Below, in pieces: positions 1 to 5,762 of a stretch of DNA of 18,073 nucleotides (position 1 is the first letter of the stretch; the number at the start of each line of letters is the position of its first letter). The notes beneath the pieces were generated by a model. It was not told where the DNA came from. It saw only the letters and a list, made by a program, of their open reading frames with translations, and did not search any database. The position numbers were made by a program, and so were the translations under genes. The stretch spans positions 34,603 through 52,675 of the forward strand of contig PATG01000097.1 in NCBI GenBank assembly GCA_002713555.1. The letters run 5' to 3'. This stretch comes from Planctomycetaceae bacterium (GTDB taxonomy: Bacteria > Planctomycetota > Planctomycetia > Pirellulales > Lacipirellulaceae).

Positions 1-643
1 CGCTCGGATGAAACGTCAGGTGCCGTGGCCCGGCCCCTGGTGCCATCTTGGTGATGGCTGGCTCGTTTAGCGAAAGTTTGGCGGTCTTTGGGTGGAGGCG
101 ATAACAGAGGACCTGATCGAGGCCCAAGTCAGCAGCTAAGACAAACTTATTGTCAGGACTTACCACGGCGCAGTGAGCGTGGGGCCCTTGCTGCCTGTTC
201 GGGTCGACGCTGGAGCCTTCGTGCTTGATCTGCGACACGGTCTCGCCCAGCGTTCCATCGTCGCCGACCGCGTAAGATTCAAGCGAGCCATCCTTATAGT
301 TGGCCGCTACGACCGTTCGGCCAGAAGCTGAAATGTCTACATAACACGATGCAGAGCCTAATGATGGTTGCCGATTCAATAATCGCAATTTGCAAGAGTG
401 CTGATCGATCGCATAGGCCGCGATCTGCTCAGCGTCACCACCAAATTCCATGGGCGCATGATTCGAGTACAAGAATCGACGGTCGGCTGATACGGCCATG
501 AAAAAGGGGTTTTCGACATCGGTAGTGCGCCCCACAATTTTCAAATGACCATGTGCCAGATCCAACTGGCAGACATGAATGGCCCCGGCGTCACCTGCGG
601 CAAAGGCAGAAATGAAAACACAAAGTTGATTTTCTAATGACAT
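1..643 (-). CDS. Lactonase family protein (7-bladed beta-propeller, 6-phosphogluconolactonase-like), partial
   Basis: Reading the minus strand from ATG at 643 gives about 214 open codons that run off the window edge; the family is usually about 340-400 residues, so the C-terminal part is missing. The start MSLENQLCVFISAF leads into propeller repeats such as NPFFMAVSADRRFLYS, and the diagnostic lactonase stretches DPNRQQGPHAHCAVVSPD, FVLAADLGLDQVLCY and GAGPRHLTFHP are present. Pgl/YbhE-type family members hydrolyse 6-phosphogluconolactone or similar sugar lactones; in planctomycetes many copies exist and the exact substrate is unknown. No signal peptide is seen, so a cytoplasmic place is likely. 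A possible small ORF ends 10 bases inside this gene's start. The family call is firm and the substrate is not. Confidence 0.88.
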   Translation of the reverse strand, partial: MSLENQLCVFISAFAAGDAGAIHVCQLDLAHGHLKIVGRTTDVENPFFMAVSADRRFLYSNHAPMEFGGDAEQIAAYAIDQHSCKLRLLNRQPSLGSASCYVDISASGRTVVAANYKDGSLESYAVGDDGTLGETVSQIKHEGSSVDPNRQQGPHAHCAVVSPDNKFVLAADLGLDQVLCYRLHPKTAKLSLNEPAITKMAPGAGPRHLTFHPS

Positions 644-789
644 GAATTGCTAATCCGTATTGCTAAGTTCTGAAATGTTTCTGCCTGTAATGCATGATTG
701 TATAGACAGAAGTCGAGGAGCTCGCTGTTGAGCGTATGGCAAATTTTGTGACGGATGCCGATCTGATCGTCGTCCCCCAGATTGTCCAT
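634..789 (-). CDS. Possible small ORF (51 aa) overlapping the lactonase start
   Basis: On the minus strand an ORF begins MDNLGDDDQIGIRHKICH and ends ...LAIRISNSCH, with its TAG at 634-636 inside the first codons of the lactonase gene (start 643). The composition is protein-like (acidic N-terminus, then a likely helix with many Leu residues), and the overlap would allow translational coupling. I do not recognise the family. It could equally be the 3' end of a longer gene whose upstream part is in another frame: the minus-strand stretch about 800-983 also reads as plausible protein (GRIIQQLCLGRVGYEGEVMA) and a frameshift near 790 would join them. No convincing Shine-Dalgarno sequence is visible before the ATG. 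Confidence 0.33.
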   Translation of the reverse strand: MDNLGDDDQIGIRHKICHTLNSELLDFCLYNHALQAETFQNLAIRISNSCH

Positions 790-1249
790 GTAAGTAACAT
801 GTAAGTAAATTGAGAATTATCCATACGGAACACGTTAGCCATCAGCAGTGTACCGAAATAGCAATTGCCGTTATAGAGAGCTGTTGCCATAACCTCGCCT
901 TCGTACCCCACGCGGCCGAGGCACAACTGTTGGATGATTCGGCCCAACGCTTCATCCGCCCTCGTCAAAAAATGGCAAGGCATCCGTGGATCTTCCTGTT
1001 ATAGGTAAAGTGGAATCAAATATCCTATCCGTTTCTCGCAATTGCAGCTTGCGAAGATCAAGATTCAGAGATTTTCCGCCGAATCTCCCAGGGGAACTTG
1101 AGAAATTTCGGAAAATTATCGCTGTCGCGTAACCTTCTTACGTCTGGGATCTGTACAAGACTGGTAGAACGCGATAGGGTCTCGTAAAGGGTGAATGGCG
1201 ACGCGATGACACGGACCAGCTGGATTTATAACCTTACTTAGGTGGAATC
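790..1249. other. Intergenic stretch without a recognised gene
   Basis: There is no convincing complete gene on either strand. It contains small inverted repeats (TCGCAA at 1036-1041 with TTGCGA at 1049-1054; TTTTCCG at 1072-1078 with CGGAAAA at 1109-1115) and probably the promoter of the secreted-protein gene that starts at 1250. A short open stretch on the minus strand (about 800-983) may be a decayed relative of the small ORF next to the lactonase gene. Confidence 0.4.
1093..1121 (+). promoter_or_regulatory. Possible ECF-sigma-type promoter
   Basis: GGAACTT at 1093-1099 resembles the -35 element recognised by many ECF sigma factors. It is followed after 16 bases by TTATCG as a candidate -10, about 130 bases upstream of the gene at 1250. 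The downstream pair (secreted protein plus anti-sigma-like membrane protein) makes ECF control reasonable, but the -10 is not diagnostic. Confidence 0.22.
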
Positions 1250-2263
1250 ATGTACAAATCGATTTGCATAGTTTTATTGGCTGTTGCGTCAGCCAACTGG
1301 GCAGTTGCGGCACCATTCAATCCCGAGCATATTGCCGCAGGTGCCAAGTGGGTTATTCACGTCGACATGGAAGCCTTGCGAGACACGGCTGCAGGCAAGA
1401 TGTGTCGCGAAAAATTCTTGAATCAGGAAAAAGTGCGTAAACATCTGGATGAGATTTGTGAAGAGATAGGCATGGATCCTAGCGAGGACCTTTTGGGTGT
1501 CACAATGTACGACACTCAGCTCAAGAAAGAACATGGGGTGGCCATCATCCACGTTCGAAAAATGGACGGATCGCGGCTAATTGCCAAGCTAAATGAGAAA
1601 GAGCCCGAAAACCGGATGTTGAAATATAAGAAACATGAGCTTTACCTGTGGACCAAGCGTCATCATGGTAAAGAAATGCCGGTGTGCGGAACTCTTTACA
1701 ACGGCCGTGTCATGATCTTTTCTCGTGATGCACTCAAAGTGATTGCTGCTCTGGACGTACTGGATAGCAATAGTGAAAGTTTGAACGACGATTCGCGTTT
1801 GGCCGGCGATGTTCGTGATGGTGCGGTTTTCTTGATGCGAGGAGTTGGTTTGGCGGAGAGCCATATGTTGAAGAAATGCCCGGTCCTCAAAGATAGCAAT
1901 TGGCTTGAAGTGGTGATGGGAGCAAATGAGGGCACTTCGTTCGCCTCAATGGAGGTCGATTCCGGATCAAAAGATATGGCGAAAAATGTAAAAGCTATTA
2001 TGGACGGATTTGCAGCACTAGCTCGTATCAAGCATGGCAAACACGAGTCGTTTGGCAAGATGCTCGACGGTTTAGAGACTGCGGCAGCAGGCAACACTTT
2101 GTGGGTAGAGTGGTCTGCCGATGAGGAGGATGTCATCAATGTTATGGAAGAAGTCCAGCGCAAAATGAAGGAGCATTGGAAGGGACGCTCGAAGAGAGGA
2201 GACCATCACAAAGAGTGGAAAAAGAAACTCGAATCGCACGTTCACAAGTGGGGTCATAAATAG
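1250..2263 (+). CDS. Secreted basic protein of unknown function
   Basis: A 337-residue protein whose first ~20 residues form a classic signal peptide (short basic start, hydrophobic core, cleavage near AVA/AP), so it is probably exported. The mature part starts FNPEHIAAGAKWVIHVD and looks like a globular alpha/beta protein; the last ~40 residues are strongly Lys/His/Arg-rich (KGRSKRGDHHKEWKKK), suggesting contact with nucleic acid, anionic polymer or metal. AGGTGG sits 7 bases before the ATG and supports this start. I recall similar uncharacterised secreted proteins next to sigma/anti-sigma genes in planctomycetes, but cannot name a family. The membrane protein 24 bases downstream is in the same orientation and probably co-transcribed. 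Confidence 0.82.
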   Translation: MYKSICIVLLAVASANWAVAAPFNPEHIAAGAKWVIHVDMEALRDTAAGKMCREKFLNQEKVRKHLDEICEEIGMDPSEDLLGVTMYDTQLKKEHGVAIIHVRKMDGSRLIAKLNEKEPENRMLKYKKHELYLWTKRHHGKEMPVCGTLYNGRVMIFSRDALKVIAALDVLDSNSESLNDDSRLAGDVRDGAVFLMRGVGLAESHMLKKCPVLKDSNWLEVVMGANEGTSFASMEVDSGSKDMAKNVKAIMDGFAALARIKHGKHESFGKMLDGLETAAAGNTLWVEWSADEEDVINVMEEVQRKMKEHWKGRSKRGDHHKEWKKKLESHVHKWGHK

Positions 2264-2287
2264 GTAGAATGCTGGATGTGGGAATGA

Positions 2288-2818
2288 ATGCACCCGGCTT
2301 ATGTGTTTGGATGCAACGATGAGGCTCCTGACTTTTCGCCTGAATTGCACGCACGCATTATACAAGCCGTGTCGTACACACCTGCTGTAACTCTGTCGGC
2401 AGCAGACGCTCAGTATGACGACGGCAAGACTAGCCGTGCGAATTGGCGGCAACTCACAGGATTGGCCATGACTTTGGCAGCCATTGTGCTGATTGCCTTC
2501 TGCTCTCCTTGGCGACCGTTCACTTTCGATAGCCAGTTTCCACCGCAAGCCGCTGCACCTGCTGTGCCGGTGTCTGCGCAAGCAAACTTGATAGGGGATA
2601 CCAACATCGAGGAACCCCAGGCAGAGGGCTCCTTGGCTCAATTGTCGACTGTCACTTCGTTGGCTACCGACCAGATTGTGACGATGGTAGCCGAGCAGGC
2701 GGTCCTGGAACGACATTGGGAATTATGGAATGAAAACGCCTATGTCCTTGGCGACACGTTGCTCGATCCTCTCCCAAATTCGTGGGTGGCTTCTCTTGCG
2801 CTTGAAGATAACCAGTAG
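2288..2818 (+). CDS. Single-pass membrane protein, anti-sigma-factor-like
   Basis: A 176-residue protein with a soluble N-terminal segment containing DFSPELHARIIQAV (about residues 15-28), one transmembrane helix at about residues 56-75, then a Pro/Ala-rich linker and an extracytoplasmic tail. The (F)SxxLHxRIxxA segment ahead of one membrane helix is what I associate with planctomycete anti-sigma proteins, though no zinc-finger HxxxCxxC is present. Its ATG directly follows a TGA (TGAATG) and lies 24 bases after the secreted-protein stop, so the two are likely an operon. No sigma factor gene is visible in the window, so the partner is either elsewhere or lost. The anti-sigma role is an inference; a generic membrane protein is the alternative. 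Confidence 0.62.
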   Translation: MHPAYVFGCNDEAPDFSPELHARIIQAVSYTPAVTLSAADAQYDDGKTSRANWRQLTGLAMTLAAIVLIAFCSPWRPFTFDSQFPPQAAAPAVPVSAQANLIGDTNIEEPQAEGSLAQLSTVTSLATDQIVTMVAEQAVLERHWELWNENAYVLGDTLLDPLPNSWVASLALEDNQ

Positions 2819-2857
2819 ACGTCTGTCTGTTGGTTATTACTCCAGGATTGTGCTTAG

Positions 2858-3401
2858 CTTCACCCTCTTACCGGAAGTGTCCGCATTGCCGACGGGGCAG
2901 GCGGTGTCGGGGCTGCTACGCATGACCTTGCCGAGATAGAGAGCTATTTGCGAGGTCAGGTGCACATTTTTATCGATGATGCGCCTCCGAATAATGCGCT
3001 GACAATTGTGCGCTTCGAGGCCCCGGAAACCGGTTACTACAAGCTCAATATGCGCCTGGAAAACCGTATTTTGGCCGACGTTATTGAGCGTGGACGTAAT
3101 GACGGATACGTCGGCCGGTCTCACGTCCATTGATGAAGGCCTTTTGCCTCCAGGTCCGAAAACGGTTGGCATGGACCCGGGTTCTGGTGTAACCAAAGAT
3201 GTCCTCGTGCCGTCCATAGCACTGGAGGCTGGTGAGGCAATCGAAATTGCGGGTGTCAACGTCAGCATGACAGGCTCCGGCGGTCTCATTGCACTGCTCG
3301 GTAAGATCACACAAATACACGCGCCCGATAATCAACAGCAAACAGAGCAACAGAAACTAAAGTCAAACCAGGGCATTTCAGGAAAATTGCCATCGGAATA
3401 G
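2858..3401 (+). pseudogene. Frameshifted remnant of a secreted or surface protein
   Basis: Two adjacent open stretches in different plus frames read as one protein. The first (about 2858-3095) contains VRIADGAGGVGAATHDLAEI and VRFEAPETGYYKLNMRLENR; the second (about 3095-3401) contains LTSIDEGLLPPGPKTVGMDP and VPSIALEAGEAIEIAGV. A stop at 2855 and the shift near 3090-3100 leave no intact start. A hydrophobic, signal-like stretch is seen in another frame just upstream (about 2822-2860), suggesting a third frame break. The beta-rich pattern (xxFEAPETGYYxL, IALEAGEAIEI) resembles a carbohydrate-binding or jelly-roll-like module, but I cannot name the family. Decay or sequencing error are both possible. 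Confidence 0.5.
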
Positions 3402-3441
3402 GCGACGGAGAATTAAATAGAAATAGTATGTAGTCCGTAGA

Positions 3442-3475
3442 GTGCGCGCAGCGCTAGCGCAACGCACCTTTTATT
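3442..3475. terminator. Hairpin terminator between convergent genes
   Basis: GTGCG (3442-3446) and CGCAC (3463-3467) enclose the perfect palindrome GCGCTAGCGC, giving a GC-rich bulged stem followed by CTTTTATT on the plus strand. It lies between the end of the plus-strand remnant (3401) and the stop of the minus-strand oxidoreductase (3471-3473), as expected for a terminator. The T-run favours the plus direction. Confidence 0.55.
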
Positions 3476-4484
3476 CTCGAGCAGCTTGTTTGGCTAACCG
3501 GTCCATGACATGCATGCCCCAGGCGGCTTCGGCGACAGTTGCTTCTGGTGTGCGAAGTCCCTGAATGGCCTCACGGAAACGGGTTAATTCATTCACATAT
3601 CCGTAAGTATGCCAGATTGAACCACGCATCAGCAGGGGTTCGGTTCGCCAGACACGATCCCCGTCATAAGTTTTGGAACCTTCTTTGCGCAAATCGCCCC
3701 AGGGTGCCGTCTCGTAGTGGGTCACTTGGGTGAAGTCATCAACTGACAACAAACCATCGCCCGACATGAAATCAATTCGCGCATGGTGCCCCTCTCCTGA
3801 CATGTGTGCGCCAAGTTCTAAAACGGCAATGGAATTCTGTTGAGAACGCATAGTTAGAACATACCAATCGAAATTATCTTGACGATGGTACTCCATATGC
3901 AATTCACGCTCTGGATCAAGGTGTGTCAGACCTCCAGGGGTCACATAATGCAATAGATCAAGGGCATGACAAACATAATGTTGCATGAATCTCCTGGTGT
4001 CGGGTTCGCCCAGGTACCAGCGGACGGACACCGTAGCAGGTGTTGCAAAACGGCCCGCTTCGATCATTTTCATGGCCCGTTCAACGCCCATGCTATATCG
4101 ATAGTTGAAACCGATTTGCATATGTCTTCCAGTGGCTTGGGCTACCTGCACCAGTTCTTCGGCCTGTGCTGTCGTGGCACTGGCTGGTTTCTCCGTAAAT
4201 ACGTGCAAGCCTTGTTCCAACAATTGTTTTCCGAGTTCATAGTGACCCTGCGGTCCAGTTACCACCAGCACAGCGTCAAGTTGGTGTTCGGAACACATGG
4301 CACGCCAGTCGGTATAAAAATGTGGCGTCGAGTATTGTGTTGCTCTTTGCTGAGCTTTTTGTTCGTCTTGATCACAAACGGCAATCAGTTCCAGACCGGC
4401 TTCAGCTAAACCCGGGTAGAGCCGAAGGCCTGAGTGCCGGCCGCAGCCGATAAAACCCACACGCGCTTTTTGTTCGTTGGCCAT
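3471..4484 (-). CDS. Gfo/Idh/MocA family oxidoreductase
   Basis: A 337-residue NAD(P)-dependent sugar or sugar-derivative dehydrogenase. The N-terminal Rossmann fold has the glycine motif GFIGCG at residues 10-15 and the acidic end of the next strand (AVCDQD, 35-40). The family signature EKP is at 98-100 (Lys99 catalytic), and the C-terminal substrate domain begins with QIGFNYRY and contains HALDLLHY (173-180) carrying the usual His and Asp. The length is normal and there is no signal peptide, so it is cytoplasmic. It follows the TIM-barrel isomerase gene by 33 bases on the same strand and is likely co-transcribed. This pairing is typical of inositol or 3-keto-sugar type catabolism, but the substrate cannot be read from the sequence. 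Confidence 0.93.
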   Translation of the reverse strand: MANEQKARVGFIGCGRHSGLRLYPGLAEAGLELIAVCDQDEQKAQQRATQYSTPHFYTDWRAMCSEHQLDAVLVVTGPQGHYELGKQLLEQGLHVFTEKPASATTAQAEELVQVAQATGRHMQIGFNYRYSMGVERAMKMIEAGRFATPATVSVRWYLGEPDTRRFMQHYVCHALDLLHYVTPGGLTHLDPERELHMEYHRQDNFDWYVLTMRSQQNSIAVLELGAHMSGEGHHARIDFMSGDGLLSVDDFTQVTHYETAPWGDLRKEGSKTYDGDRVWRTEPLLMRGSIWHTYGYVNELTRFREAIQGLRTPEATVAEAAWGMHVMDRLAKQAARE

Positions 4485-4517
4485 TTGGTGATTTCCCTAA
4501 ACCTGTTCGATCAATGT

Positions 4518-5354
4518 CTACAGACTATGCTCAACTTTTTGCAGAAATTCAACGGCAGAGGCATACTGTTGTTGAGTGTCTAAATGTTCAATCACGATCG
4601 GCAACTCAGTGGAAAGTTGTCGGGCACGCCTGAGGAAAGTGCGGTAATCGAGCACACCTTCACCAGGCGGAACTTCCTCAAGCTGAACCGTTTTGGGATC
4701 GAGTTGCCGGATATCCTTCGCATGACAAGAAACAATCCTCGATCCGAAACGATCGAAGCACTCATTCAGCAATTGCCCGGTGTCAAAATACGTCCGCGCA
4801 TCGGTTACAAAGTTTACGGGGTCGAGATGGACAGCGAGTGCATCGTTGTCTACTGCTTGCAACAGACGTTCGTATTGGTCGATGGAGTCGATGGGAGTCC
4901 ATGGGGTCGTTTCGATGACAAGTTTTGTCCGTTTCGGGCGAACTTCGTTCAATACTTGTCGGATCCAATCGGCGACTGCTGTAAATGTTGCGTCTGAGAA
5001 ATTCTGCGGATCGATACCATAAGCAAGTTCCTCATTGAGCGAACCCGCCAAGGTAATGCAACAAACGGCCCCCAATTCGTCGGCCGTTGCCAGAGCTTCT
5101 GCAATCGTAGCCATGGCTTGCTTGCGCTCAGCGGGGCGCGGATCAAGACAATTGGACCAGCCGCCTATTTCAGAAATGACAATGTCTGCCGAGGCAAATG
5201 CGCGTTTGATACGACGCAGATCGTCGATGCCACCTAAATGATGATCGGGGCTAGCTGCTGCGCGCAATCCCATTCTGTTGCATTCGGCGATGTAGGCGTC
5301 CGGGTCATCGATTCGGAGTCCGCAATAATGTTGAATCGTCGCACCAAGTTTCAT
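4518..5354 (-). CDS. Sugar phosphate isomerase/epimerase-like TIM-barrel protein
   Basis: A xylose-isomerase-like TIM barrel (AP endonuclease 2 / IolE-type superfamily). I choose the ATG at 5354, giving 278 residues that begin with barrel strand 1 (MKLGATIQHYCG); an in-frame TTG at 5390 adds 12 residues with no better ribosome site. Numbered from this ATG, four metal ligands of the family are visible: Glu148 (LVIETTPW), Asp178 (VHLDPVNF), His211 (IVSCHAKD) and Glu256 (IVIEHL). Such enzymes isomerise, epimerise or dehydrate keto-sugars in the cytoplasm using a divalent metal. It is the first gene of a two-gene unit with the oxidoreductase at 3471-4484, diverging from the sulfatase at 5763. The substrate is not identifiable. 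Confidence 0.88.
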   Translation of the reverse strand: MKLGATIQHYCGLRIDDPDAYIAECNRMGLRAAASPDHHLGGIDDLRRIKRAFASADIVISEIGGWSNCLDPRPAERKQAMATIAEALATADELGAVCCITLAGSLNEELAYGIDPQNFSDATFTAVADWIRQVLNEVRPKRTKLVIETTPWTPIDSIDQYERLLQAVDNDALAVHLDPVNFVTDARTYFDTGQLLNECFDRFGSRIVSCHAKDIRQLDPKTVQLEEVPPGEGVLDYRTFLRRARQLSTELPIVIEHLDTQQQYASAVEFLQKVEHSL

Positions 5355-5762
5355 AATGCGTTTCGTTATCCCTGGGTCGCGTATTGTCAATCACTACGTC
5401 TCTACAGTTATAGTGCCTGATAGGCTTGCCTGAAACCTGGTCGGCAGTCTCACTTAAAACCTGGTGTTTCGTTAACCTATCCAAGAACCCTGTAGGGAGC
5501 GCCCTCTGTGGCGTTTCGGAGTGACTAAATTAAACCACAACGAGTGCACGTCAAAAAACGAATGCCCCTTGCAGATTAGCCCATCCGGCTCTTCGCTGGC
5601 AAGCATGACGAGCAATTCTGCAAAAAAAATTACCACAGGATGGCTGTTGCCTGGCAGTCGCTCCCATACAATTGAGAAGTCCAGTGACCTGCAATCTTGA
5701 TCAGTCAGCCGATATCCAGCAGCGAAGAGTGATACGGCTCAGTTTTTTTCGTAGGCAAAAAA
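5355..5762. promoter_or_regulatory. Divergent intergenic region between the isomerase and sulfatase genes
   Basis: About 400 bases without a recognisable gene; it must carry the promoters of both divergent units. Visible structure: a direct repeat AAACCTGG(T) at 5433-5441 and 5457-5465, a hairpin at 5496-5517, and an inverted pair CTCTTCGCTG (5589-5598) / CAGCGAAGAG (5720-5729) spanning 130 bases, which could be operator half-sites. No clear -35/-10 pair was found. Confidence 0.4.
5496..5517. repeat. Small hairpin element, REP-like
   Basis: GGAGCGCC and GGCGTTTC pair over 8 positions (two G-U pairs in one strand's RNA) around a CTCTGT loop. The GCGCCCTCTGTGGCGTT pattern reminds me of dispersed intergenic palindromes in planctomycete genomes, but only one copy is present in this window. 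Confidence 0.35.

Noticed and set aside
2072..2716. A 214-codon minus-strand ORF across the secreted and membrane protein genes
   Set aside because: It is Arg/Ser/His-rich, as antisense frames usually are, and overlaps two genes with a clear signal peptide and membrane segment on the plus strand.
4518..5390. Extended start (TTG at 5390) for the isomerase
   Set aside because: The extra 12 residues precede the first barrel strand, and there is no better ribosome site than for the ATG at 5354.
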